Program-made: the position numbers and the translations under genes | Assembly: GCA_944321705.1 (NCBI GenBank) | Contig: CALUMG010000010.1 | Location: forward strand, 1-64,000 | Length of the DNA: 64,000 nt | DNA from: an uncultured Muribaculaceae bacterium | GTDB lineage: Bacteria > Bacteroidota > Bacteroidia > Bacteroidales > Muribaculaceae | Direction of reading: 5' to 3' | The notes under the pieces: generated by a model | Seen by the model: only the letters and a program-made list of their open reading frames with translations | Databases searched by the model: none | What the model was told of the DNA's origin: nothing | Shown: one piece after another, positions 8,798 through 17,337 of the stretch | Layout: each line of letters begins with the position of its first letter | How positions within the stretch are numbered: the stretch's first letter is position 1

Positions 8798-10120
8798 ATG
8801 GACTGGAACCGCCTTATTTGCGGCAAACGTCTTGGCTTGGAGCATTATACCGATAAGAAAGAAAGCGTGCGCAGTGATTTTCAGAGAGATTATGACCGCC
8901 TTGTGTTTTCTTCACCTTTTCGAAGATTGCAAAATAAGACTCAAGTGTTTCCATTGCCTGGAAGCATATTTGTGCATAATAGACTGACACACAGCCTTGA
9001 AGTTTCGAGCGTGGGAAAATCGCTGGCAAGCGAGGTGGCTCGCAGGCTCAGAGTGAAATATGCAGGGGAGCCGTGGGTCAAGAAATTCCATAACATAGAA
9101 GAAATAGTGGCTGCCGCATGTTTGGCTCACGACCTTGGCAATCCTCCGTTCGGGCATTCGGGAGAAAAATCAATAAGTGCTTTTTTTAATGAAGGAGAAG
9201 GACTGGTTTTCAAGAATCAATTGACCGAACGGCAATGGGATGATTTGATTCATTTTGAAGGAAATGCCAATTCGTTCAGGGTACTCGTGCATCAATTCAA
9301 AGGACGTCGGCCCGGAGGTTTTGCGATGACTTATTCAATGCTTGCCTCAATAGTAAAGTATCCGTATTCGTCGTCCAAATGCAGTGAAAATGGCAAATTC
9401 GGATTTTTTACCACCGAACAGGAACTATTTGAACGTGTTGCCGGGGAAGTGGGATTGCTCAAATTGGAAGAAGAAAAATATTGCCGGCATCCGCTTGTCT
9501 ATATAGTGGAGGCTGCCGATGACATTTGTTATCAGATAATGGACATTGAGGATGCTCACAAATTGAAGATTCTCGATACCGATGAAGTGCTGGACCTGCT
9601 TGTGCAGTTCTTTGATGATTCGCGAGCTTGTCACATAAGGAAGGTAATGTCGAACGTAGATGACAAGAATGAAAAAATCGGTTATTTGCGTTCTTGCATA
9701 ATAGGAGAATTGGTCAATGAGTGTTCCAACATATTTGTCGACCATGAAGAGGAGATATTGCGCGGAAGATTTGAAGGCGGCCTAATTGAGCATTTGTCGG
9801 AGAGGACAAACAAGGCTTATCGCAGTTGCTCGGATTTGGCTTATGCCAAAATATACAAGGCCAGCGATGTGGTAGATGTGGATATTGCAGGCCATCAAAT
9901 CATTACCGAATTGTTGAAAAGATTAACCGGCGCAGTATTGCATCCCGAAAGAATCTATTCGCAATTACTGTTAAACAAGTTTCCTCAGCAATATGACGTG
10001 TATGCTCCCACGTTGTTTGAGAAAATACAAGCGGTAATCGACCACATAAGCGGCATGACCGACGTGTATGCCCTTGATTTGTATCGGAAACTTAACGGGA
10101 TGAGCCTTCCGGCAGTTTAA
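8798..10120 (+). CDS. dgt: Deoxyguanosinetriphosphate triphosphohydrolase (dGTPase)
   Basis: An HD-domain hydrolase that splits dGTP (and in related enzymes other dNTPs) to deoxynucleoside and triphosphate. The N-terminal signature FRRLQNKTQVFPLPG, NRLTHSLEVS and the metal-binding HDLGNPPFGHSGE are all intact, so the HD site should be active. Length about 440 residues fits the family. The start MDWNRLI at 8798 resembles MNW starts of homologues; ATGs at 8762 and 8795 are in frame and possible. It stands divergent from dut, pairing two dNTP-pool enzymes at one intergenic region. Confidence 0.94.
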   Translation: MDWNRLICGKRLGLEHYTDKKESVRSDFQRDYDRLVFSSPFRRLQNKTQVFPLPGSIFVHNRLTHSLEVSSVGKSLASEVARRLRVKYAGEPWVKKFHNIEEIVAAACLAHDLGNPPFGHSGEKSISAFFNEGEGLVFKNQLTERQWDDLIHFEGNANSFRVLVHQFKGRRPGGFAMTYSMLASIVKYPYSSSKCSENGKFGFFTTEQELFERVAGEVGLLKLEEEKYCRHPLVYIVEAADDICYQIMDIEDAHKLKILDTDEVLDLLVQFFDDSRACHIRKVMSNVDDKNEKIGYLRSCIIGELVNECSNIFVDHEEEILRGRFEGGLIEHLSERTNKAYRSCSDLAYAKIYKASDVVDVDIAGHQIITELLKRLTGAVLHPERIYSQLLLNKFPQQYDVYAPTLFEKIQAVIDHISGMTDVYALDLYRKLNGMSLPAV

Positions 10121-10182
10121 TGGCCGTTTAGGTGTGTCGATTGATTTTTTCTCATTTCATAGTGAGGTATTAAAAAAGTTAT

Positions 10183-10190
10183 TATATTTG
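10183..10190 (+). promoter_or_regulatory. -7 promoter box upstream of the B12 riboswitch
   Basis: TATATTTG matches TAnnTTTG exactly and lies 15-25 bases before the aptamer. No clear TTTG is found at the -33 spacing. Confidence 0.55.
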
Positions 10191-10204
10191 CAACGTTTTT
10201 CAAC

Positions 10205-10375
10205 AAAGAATATTTAGTAGTAAATATTTGGAATCGGGTGTGAATCCTGAGCAGTACTCGCTGCCGTAACTCCAAATGAATGCCTGTGAGCAGTCACTGC
10301 ATGAAGAATTCAAGCATGTGGGAAGGCTGGTCAAGAAGACAGGGGAGAAGCCGGAATACAGGTTGGAAGATGGAA
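10205..10375 (+). ncRNA. Cobalamin (adenosylcobalamin) riboswitch
   Basis: The leader holds the conserved cobalamin aptamer blocks in order: GGAATCGGGTGTGAATCC then GCAGTACTCGCTGCCGTAA (10230-10268), GGGAAGGCTGGTCAAGAAGA (from about 10320), and the B12-box region GAAGCCGGAATACAGG (10348-10363). It lies between a promoter box and the btuB-like gene. About 75 bases separate the aptamer from the start codon with no T-rich terminator, so control of translation start is likelier than attenuation (inference). B12 should repress the whole uptake locus. Confidence 0.93.
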
Positions 10376-10449
10376 AAAGAGAATTATTGACCGCGAGATG
10401 TCCCAAGGTTGTATTCGAGCCAAGGGTAATCGGCATAAACTCAATGTAA

Positions 10450-12483
10450 ATGAAGAAATTAATACTTGCCGTGCTTGCTTGCACGGCATTATGGGGCAAT
10501 AGCACGTCGTATGCCATCTGTTTGCCGGATGACAATACTGATGATTTATTCCTTGACACGGTTCTCGTGGTGAAAGGAGTCGACGTGGTTGCTACCAAGC
10601 GTCAGGAAATAATCAGCGCGCAAACCATAAGCGGCGTTGATTTGGAACGATTGAACAGCCAATCGGTTGCCGATGCGTTACGCTATTTTTCGGGTGTGCA
10701 AATCAAAGATTATGGCGGAATTGGCGGAATAAAGACCGTGAACATACGCAGCATGGGAACAAACCATGTGGGTGTGTTCTATAATGGCGTGCAACTGGGC
10801 AACGCGCAAAACGGGCAAGTGGATTTGGGGCGGTATTCGCTCGAAAACATTGAAGCCATTTCTTTGTACAACGGTCAAAAAAGCAATATTTTTCAAAGTG
10901 CCAAGGACTTCAGCACTTCAAGCGCGATATATATCACGACTAAGCGTCCAACGTTTGCCAACGGGCGGAATTACCAACTAATTGCCGAGATGAAAACCGG
11001 AAGTTTCGGGCTGGCCAATCCGTCGGTGCTGGTCAATTATAAATTGTCGGACAAGGTGTCATTGTCGGCCAGCGCGGAATACACATATGCCAATGGAAAA
11101 TATCGTTTCAGGTATCGTCGGTTGCAATTGGACGGGCAAGTTGCCTATGACACTACTGCCGTGCGTGAGAATGGCGATGTCGAGGCTTTGCGTGCCGAGT
11201 TGGGATTGTATGGATTGCTGAATGGTGGGAAGTGGAACATTAACGGCTATTTTTATACGTCGGAGCGAGGTATTCCGGGAGCTATTGTGAATAACGTGTT
11301 CCGTCGCGGTGAACGTCAATGGGACAAAAGTGCATTTGGGCAAGGCTCTTTTGAAAAACGGATAAATGACTGGTATGAATTGAAGTTAACCGGCAAATTT
11401 GCTTGGGATTATTCCAATTTCTTGCGTGATGACCCTAAAGAACTATATCTAAACAACCATTATTATCAAAAAGAGGTTTATTTGTCGTTGGCCAATTTGT
11501 TTAAATTGACCGACTGGTGGAGCTTGTCGGCAGCCATCGATGGACAATTGAATTCCATGGATGCCGATTTGACCGATTTTGCTTATCCAACGCGATGGAC
11601 TGAATTGGCTGTCGTGGCAACGGCATTTGACTTTGGTAAAATAAAGGCGCAGGCGAGCCTGTTAGGCACATTTATTCAGGAATCTACACGTTCGAGAAAG
11701 ACATATACTGCATCGGCAAACAAGAAAGAGTTGTCGCCGGCCGTGTTTGTCAATTACCGGCCGTGGCACAATCGAGATGTCGAGTTTTACGGTTTTTTTA
11801 AAAGAATTTTCCGTATGCCGACATTCAACGACTTGTATTACACAGAGATTGGCAATGCCAATCTTGACCCTGAATATACATACCAATATGATTTAGGCTT
11901 GTCGGTAAAGAAATTTTTGACACATGAATTTTTTGATTATGTCGGAATAAAAGCCGATGGATATTATAATGCCGTGACAAACAAAATTATAGCTTATCCT
12001 ACCGGGCAACAATTCAGATGGACCATGATAAACCTTGGCAAGGTGAAAATTGCCGGTGTTGAGGTGGCCGGCGATGTAGCCTCACATGTGGACAAGGTGG
12101 ACATGAAGCTACATGTGCAATATACATATCAAAAAGCACGCGATTATACCGACCCCGAAGATTCTTTCTATGGCGACCAAATTCCTTATATTCCGTGGCA
12201 TAGCCTTTCGGTCTCGTATAATGCCAATTGGAAGGGATGGGATTTGAATTATTCCTTCATTTACACAGGAAAACGGTATAACGAGCAGGAAAACATACGG
12301 TTCAACTATGAACCGCCGTGGTACACGCATGACATGTCGTTGTCCAAGTCATTTACCGTGGGTGCATGTAATCTTAAAATCACAGGTGAGCTTAACAATA
12401 TATTCAACCAGGCTTATGAGGTGATACATAATTACCCCATGCCGGGTAGGAATTTCAGGATTGCCGTAAAATTGAAAATTTAA
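10450..12483 (+). CDS. BtuB-like TonB-dependent cobalamin receptor
   Basis: A 677-residue outer-membrane TonB-dependent transporter. It has a signal peptide (cut near NSTSYA), a plug domain (about 45-165, with SVADALRYFSGVQIKDYGG and IRSMGTNHVGVFYNGVQLG) and a 22-stranded barrel ending in the typical aromatic C-terminus. Substrate assignment to vitamin B12 comes from the riboswitch directly upstream and from the BtuG-like gene downstream; the barrel alone does not prove it. First gene of a four-gene unit. Confidence 0.9.
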   Translation: MKKLILAVLACTALWGNSTSYAICLPDDNTDDLFLDTVLVVKGVDVVATKRQEIISAQTISGVDLERLNSQSVADALRYFSGVQIKDYGGIGGIKTVNIRSMGTNHVGVFYNGVQLGNAQNGQVDLGRYSLENIEAISLYNGQKSNIFQSAKDFSTSSAIYITTKRPTFANGRNYQLIAEMKTGSFGLANPSVLVNYKLSDKVSLSASAEYTYANGKYRFRYRRLQLDGQVAYDTTAVRENGDVEALRAELGLYGLLNGGKWNINGYFYTSERGIPGAIVNNVFRRGERQWDKSAFGQGSFEKRINDWYELKLTGKFAWDYSNFLRDDPKELYLNNHYYQKEVYLSLANLFKLTDWWSLSAAIDGQLNSMDADLTDFAYPTRWTELAVVATAFDFGKIKAQASLLGTFIQESTRSRKTYTASANKKELSPAVFVNYRPWHNRDVEFYGFFKRIFRMPTFNDLYYTEIGNANLDPEYTYQYDLGLSVKKFLTHEFFDYVGIKADGYYNAVTNKIIAYPTGQQFRWTMINLGKVKIAGVEVAGDVASHVDKVDMKLHVQYTYQKARDYTDPEDSFYGDQIPYIPWHSLSVSYNANWKGWDLNYSFIYTGKRYNEQENIRFNYEPPWYTHDMSLSKSFTVGACNLKITGELNNIFNQAYEVIHNYPMPGRNFRIAVKLKI

Positions 12484-12498
12484 TTAACAACATATTTT

Positions 12499-13686
12499 AT
12501 GTGCCATTATAGACTGATAATGGCGAGGACAATTTTGCCCTCGTTGATGCTTGGTATCGTGTCGATATCAACTATCCTGTCGTCGTGTGAGCGCGATGAC
12601 GTGATGATAGACATAGTAAAGACACAGGTGACAACTCCTGCATATACCGATGTTGAAGGATTTTATTTGTTAAATGAAGGAAACATGGGCGGGAACAAGT
12701 CCACTCTTGACTATTTTAATGCCCGAGAAGGAGTATATTATAAAAACATATATGCCGAACGTAATCCCAACGTAGTGAAAGAATTGGGAGATGTGGGCAA
12801 TGACTTGCTGATTTATGGCAGCAAGTTGTATGCGGTAATAAATTGCTCGCATAAAGTCGAAGTCATGAATGTCGAGGATGCCACGCGTGTCACGCAAATA
12901 GACATTCCCAATTGCAGGTATGCCGTAGGCAAGGATGGATATGTATATGTGAGCAGTTATGTCGGTCCGGTGCAGGTCGACCCGACGGCTCCAAAAGGTG
13001 CAGTGTTCAAGGTTGACACATTGAGCATGGAGATCACCGGCTCGGTGGAAGTGGGTTACCAGCCTGAGGAAATGACGATTATCGGAAACCGGCTGTATGT
13101 GGCAAATTCCGGAGGGTATCGCGTGCCTGATTATGACAACACGATTTCGGTGATAGATTTGGATAATTTTACATTGTCCGATGTCATAATGTTGGACGAG
13201 TCGGCCAATTTTCATCGTCTTGAACATGACCGGTACGGGCGGTTGTGGCTTAGCAGTCGGGGAAATTACTATGGAGACATGAATTCCAATTTGTATGTCA
13301 TAGATCCAGTTGGCAAACAGATTATAAAAGATATGCACATGCCAGTGTCCGACATGTGGGTTGATGACAACATGCTATATGTCATAAGTGCGGAATGGAG
13401 CTATGTGACAGGAAAAAACACAGTGTCCTATGCAAAAATCGACATGGACAACATGGAAGTGGTGGACAGGAATATCATAAAGGATGGCACGGATGAGAAA
13501 ATCAAGATTCCTTATGGAATAGCGGTTGATCCTGTGACAAAAGACATATATGTCACAGATGCCAAGTCTTATGTGGTTTCGGGCACGTTGTATTGTTTTG
13601 ATAAAGATGGTATTTGCAAATGGAAGCAGACGGCAGGACAAATCCCGGCACATTTTGCTTTCAAAGGCAATATCGCTGAAGAGTAA
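12499..13686 (+). CDS. BtuG-like surface lipoprotein (DUF5074/YncE-type beta-propeller)
   Basis: A 395-residue lipoprotein with lipobox ILSSC followed by acidic ERDD, resembling the charged export signals of surface-exposed Bacteroidetes lipoproteins. The mature part is a run of short beta-propeller blades (GFYLLNEGNMGGNKSTLDYF, GNRLYVANSGG, DNMLYVISAEW, DIYVTDAKSYV). In Bacteroides, DUF5074-type propellers called BtuG bind B12 very tightly and cap BtuB; the position 15 bases after a riboswitch-controlled BtuB homologue supports the same role here. An in-frame ATG at 12520 is an equally good signal-peptide start. B12 contacts cannot be verified from sequence. Confidence 0.83.
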   Translation: MCHYRLIMARTILPSLMLGIVSISTILSSCERDDVMIDIVKTQVTTPAYTDVEGFYLLNEGNMGGNKSTLDYFNAREGVYYKNIYAERNPNVVKELGDVGNDLLIYGSKLYAVINCSHKVEVMNVEDATRVTQIDIPNCRYAVGKDGYVYVSSYVGPVQVDPTAPKGAVFKVDTLSMEITGSVEVGYQPEEMTIIGNRLYVANSGGYRVPDYDNTISVIDLDNFTLSDVIMLDESANFHRLEHDRYGRLWLSSRGNYYGDMNSNLYVIDPVGKQIIKDMHMPVSDMWVDDNMLYVISAEWSYVTGKNTVSYAKIDMDNMEVVDRNIIKDGTDEKIKIPYGIAVDPVTKDIYVTDAKSYVVSGTLYCFDKDGICKWKQTAGQIPAHFAFKGNIAEE

Positions 13687-13710
13687 AATTGAAATTTAAA
13701 TGAAACAGAT

Positions 13711-14940
13711 ATGATTATGAGAAAAAAGAATTTATTTATTGCAGGATTGGCGATGGTTGTGCCATTGCTGGCAAATGCTGCCAACCCGGTATGCGACCGT
13801 GTGGTGGATTATGTGCCTGCTCCGGGACAATTTGTAAATATATTGCCCGAATGGGAAGAAGGCGATGATGCCGAAAGCATGGCATCAAAAGCATTTACCT
13901 ACATGATACCTGAAGAAGCCATGATTTCTCTTGGTGCGTATGGCGGTTATGTGACTGTAGGTTTTGATCATACTATCGTGAATGCCGATGGCCGGGATTT
14001 GTATATTGAAGGCAATGCATTCCAATCGGACGCTTCTGCATTGTCAGGAGGAAATTCAGAACCGGGGATTGTAATGGTTGCCTATGACATAAACGGCAAT
14101 GGAATGCCCGATGACAATGAATGGTTTGAAATTGCCGGCAGCGAGTATGTTAATTCGGTAAAAGATTATGAAATAACCTATTACCGACCTGAAACCGACG
14201 ACGATGACATAATGTGGAATGACAACAAGGGCAATTCGGGTTATGTTATGAAAAATACGTTCAACAGCCAGCCGTATTGGCCTCAATGGTTGACTGACGA
14301 GCCTTCGCTTGTTTTTAAGGGTACACGCCTGCCCGATAATGCCGTAAACGAGGGAACGGATGATGCGCCATATTTCGTGTTGTCGCGTTTTGATTTCGGA
14401 TATGCCGATAATTATCCCAATACCGATTCGGATGGAACATGGAACGAAGGAGCCAAAATTGAGATAGACTGGGCTGTGGACAGAAATGGCAATTCGGTGA
14501 AATTGCCCGGAGTGGACTTTGTGAGGATATATACCGGTGTCAATCAATACAACGGTTGGATAGGCGAGACCAGTACCGAAGTGTGTCGAGTTATAGATGC
14601 TCATTGCCGTGAGGTTAACGGCAGTCTTGTCCTTGATGAGTCGTTAAAAATCGATGAAGCAGTTTTGAATGAATTCCTTGAACTTTATCCCGATGGAAAT
14701 TTGTCGTCGATTCAAGATGTTGCCGACAACGATGCCGTTCGCGTCTATATAGATGCAGCCGGAACGCTTGTATTTTCGGCTGTGAAAGACGGTGTGGCAC
14801 AGGTTTATGACCAAAGTGGCAGGTTGATGCATTATGGTAGATTCAACGCCGGAGATTGTCAAGTCGACATGAGTACTTATCCGGTGGGATTATATATAGT
14901 GAACATAGATGGCGTGTCAACAAAGATATTGAAACGATAA
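13711..14940 (+). CDS. Secreted surface protein of the B12 locus with T9SS type A sorting domain
   Basis: A 409-residue exported protein (signal peptide cut near LLANA) of a family often called cell surface protein. Its core has a calcium-loop-like motif, DINGNGMPDDNEW, at 126-138 followed by FEIAGSEY. The last 75 or so residues form a T9SS type A C-terminal domain (VYDQSGRLMHYG, then STYPVGLYIVNIDG and a basic KILKR tail), so it should cross the outer membrane by type IX secretion. Location in the riboswitch-controlled operon suggests a part in cobalamin capture, but no binding motif is known to me. In-frame start alternative at 13717. Confidence 0.75.
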   Translation: MIMRKKNLFIAGLAMVVPLLANAANPVCDRVVDYVPAPGQFVNILPEWEEGDDAESMASKAFTYMIPEEAMISLGAYGGYVTVGFDHTIVNADGRDLYIEGNAFQSDASALSGGNSEPGIVMVAYDINGNGMPDDNEWFEIAGSEYVNSVKDYEITYYRPETDDDDIMWNDNKGNSGYVMKNTFNSQPYWPQWLTDEPSLVFKGTRLPDNAVNEGTDDAPYFVLSRFDFGYADNYPNTDSDGTWNEGAKIEIDWAVDRNGNSVKLPGVDFVRIYTGVNQYNGWIGETSTEVCRVIDAHCREVNGSLVLDESLKIDEAVLNEFLELYPDGNLSSIQDVADNDAVRVYIDAAGTLVFSAVKDGVAQVYDQSGRLMHYGRFNAGDCQVDMSTYPVGLYIVNIDGVSTKILKR

Positions 14941-14957
14941 TACATAAAAATTTTAAG

Positions 14958-17216
14958 ATGAGTAAAAGATTACTTTTTTTGCTTGCCGGCGTGTGTCTTG
15001 TTGCATCGGCAGCTATTGCCGATGAGGCGAAAATTCAAGGTATTCCCGTGCATGGAAATGTTGCAGAAGCGGTAAAACGAAACATTTTGCATGATGTAGC
15101 ACCTCATTCAGAGAGTTTTGAGTTCTCCGATATAGTCAATTGGGTAGGAGAGGGCGAGAATGAAGCTGCTTGTTGCCTTCAATGGAATGTGGCTGGAGAA
15201 GAAAATGCTCTTGTGTGGGGGTATCGCTGGAACGGTGAAGCAACAGGCATGGACATGCTCAGTGCAATAGCCCGTGAAGACAAGCGTGTGTATTTGCTGT
15301 TGGCAAATACCGATTATGGTGTGACAGTTGCCGGGATGGGCTATGACAAGGATGAGGACGGTGACATTGGTTTCATTCATGGAGTGGATGCGAACAATAG
15401 CTTCTTTATGACAGATATTGACTATGACAACTGGACGGCAAAAGACCCGGATGACTATTTCTCATGCGGAATGATGACTAATGGCTATTGGTCTTATTAT
15501 GTGTCGGATGAAGGAGAGTTACCACCCACTGGATATGCCATGACCGGAGCAAGCGACCGCATTCTGCAAGATGGTTGTGTGGATGGCTGGAGCTTCATGT
15601 CGTTGACTGAAACGTATGATTGGAAACCTCTTAAAGCTGCCGCTGCCACAGTTGCATTGCCTGAAAACTTTGAAGATGGCTTTTTCATTGTCAATGAAGG
15701 TTGGCTCGGTCATGACAACGGTTCGATAAATTGGATTGCAAGTGATGGGACGCCATACTATAACGTTGATGCTAAAGCCAATAATGGTGGTGTGGTGCTT
15801 GGAACAACATCGCAATATGCCACGATATATGGCGAGAACATGTATGTAATGTCGAAACAAGCTCCTCGTTTGGTTGTGATGGATGCCCAGACACTTGAGG
15901 TGCGCAAGTCATTTGACGAGATAAACGGCGGCGACGGCAGGGCGATTCTCGGTGTAGATGAAAATAAGATATATGTAGGTTCTTCTGCTGGAATTTATGT
16001 GCTCGACCCGGCTACTTTTGCTTTGAGTGAAACTGCCATTGCAGGAACTGACGGGACAGGACAAGTAGGAATGATGGCACGCGTGGGTAAATATGTTTTT
16101 GCCACTAAACAGAAAATCGGTGTTCTCGTGATTGATGCCGTAACCGATGAAGTCGTTGAAACAATTGAAAATGCTGACATTTACGGATTGACTGTTACTA
16201 AGGATGGAACAGTGTGGGCCGGAGCGAAAGGCAGCCTTGTGAGGATAAATCCGGTTACTTTTGAAGCAGAGGTATTGCCTATGCCTAATTCTCTCGTGTC
16301 TCCGTGGGGAACATGGATGCCCGACAAGTTGTGTGCGGCCGTTGACGAAAATGCGTTGTTCTATGCTTATGGTACAGGTTCATGGTCTAATAGTGAAACA
16401 TCGGTTAGCAAGTTATTGATAGATGAAGACGGTCAAATCAGTACCGATCCTGATTTCAATTTTACAATGCCGGCAGGCAATGATGATTCCAAGTATCAAT
16501 TTTCTTATGGTGGAATAGGTGTAGATCCTCATACAGGAATGCTTGTGGTTCTTGCGACACAAAGTGGATATGGTGCGAATTATTCGTATAACTGGGTTCA
16601 CATGGTAAATACTTCGACAGGTGCCGTTGAAAACACAATCGTGATGAAAAACGACGAAGGAGAGGATTATTATTGGTTCCCTGCAATACCTGTGTTCCCT
16701 GATGTCGACATGCCTGAAATCGTCTTGAATGACATAATTGTCAAGGAAGAGGGTTCTGTGAAATTTGACATGGATGAAATCGTGAAAGATGCCGATAACA
16801 GAGTTGCATATATAGAAGTTACGTCCGACGACGATGATTTGTTCAGTGTCGCTTGTGACGGTCTTGGCTTTGAAATAACTCCTGTTGGCGATGGAATGGG
16901 GAGTCTTACGGTGAAAGCCAATTCCAATGGCCGTGTGGTAGAAAAGACAGTGACTGTGGACGTGAGTCTTTCATCGGTATCAGCCAACATGGTCGATGCT
17001 ATCAAGGTATATCCTACGATTGTCGATGACGTTTTGACAATTTCAGGATTGGATGACGATGCGGTAGTGACAGTTTACGGATTGTCGGGGACGGTCGTTG
17101 CCGAGCAAGCCGAATGCAACGGAACTCTTGACATTTCTTCGCTCGTACAAGGCTCTTATATTGTTAAGGTTAAATCGGGCGAAATAGAAAAAATAGAGAA
17201 GATAATAAAGAAATAA
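14958..17216 (+). CDS. Fusion surface protein: WGYRW domain, BtuG-like propeller, T9SS sorting domain
   Basis: A 752-residue exported protein, start chosen at the signal peptide MSKRLLFLLAGVCLVASAAI (14958). Four parts are visible: an N-terminal domain (about 50-230) with ALVWGYRWNGEATGMDML and a DKDEDGD loop; a beta-propeller (about 238-580) that opens with GFFIVNEGWLGHDNGSINWI and so parallels the NEG opening of the lipoprotein two genes upstream; an Ig-like module (about 595-670); and a T9SS type A sorting domain ending SYIVKVKSGEIEKIEKIIKK. Last gene of the B12 operon, just before a terminator. A B12-binding role is inferred from the propeller and context; the N-terminal domain's function is unknown. 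Confidence 0.78.
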   Translation: MSKRLLFLLAGVCLVASAAIADEAKIQGIPVHGNVAEAVKRNILHDVAPHSESFEFSDIVNWVGEGENEAACCLQWNVAGEENALVWGYRWNGEATGMDMLSAIAREDKRVYLLLANTDYGVTVAGMGYDKDEDGDIGFIHGVDANNSFFMTDIDYDNWTAKDPDDYFSCGMMTNGYWSYYVSDEGELPPTGYAMTGASDRILQDGCVDGWSFMSLTETYDWKPLKAAAATVALPENFEDGFFIVNEGWLGHDNGSINWIASDGTPYYNVDAKANNGGVVLGTTSQYATIYGENMYVMSKQAPRLVVMDAQTLEVRKSFDEINGGDGRAILGVDENKIYVGSSAGIYVLDPATFALSETAIAGTDGTGQVGMMARVGKYVFATKQKIGVLVIDAVTDEVVETIENADIYGLTVTKDGTVWAGAKGSLVRINPVTFEAEVLPMPNSLVSPWGTWMPDKLCAAVDENALFYAYGTGSWSNSETSVSKLLIDEDGQISTDPDFNFTMPAGNDDSKYQFSYGGIGVDPHTGMLVVLATQSGYGANYSYNWVHMVNTSTGAVENTIVMKNDEGEDYYWFPAIPVFPDVDMPEIVLNDIIVKEEGSVKFDMDEIVKDADNRVAYIEVTSDDDDLFSVACDGLGFEITPVGDGMGSLTVKANSNGRVVEKTVTVDVSLSSVSANMVDAIKVYPTIVDDVLTISGLDDDAVVTVYGLSGTVVAEQAECNGTLDISSLVQGSYIVKVKSGEIEKIEKIIKK

Positions 17217-17275
17217 ATGACATGCTTAATGTCTTGAAGATATATTTTCTGCGATAACTCTAATTCTTGTAAACA

Positions 17276-17315
17276 AATCAAGGCAGCCGGGAAACAGGCT
17301 GCCTTGATTGTTTTA
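17276..17315 (+). terminator. Terminator between the B12 locus and the M3 peptidase gene
   Basis: A 13-bp perfect stem AATCAAGGCAGCC/GGCTGCCTTGATT around GGGAAACA, followed by GTTTTA on the plus strand. The symmetry makes it usable by the convergent minus-strand M3 gene too. Confidence 0.9.
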
Positions 17316-17337
17316 TGTGATTAAGTGATTTTTTGAT

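Noticed and set aside
10200..10598. 132-codon minus-strand open frame
   Set aside because: It is the complement of the cobalamin riboswitch and btuB start.
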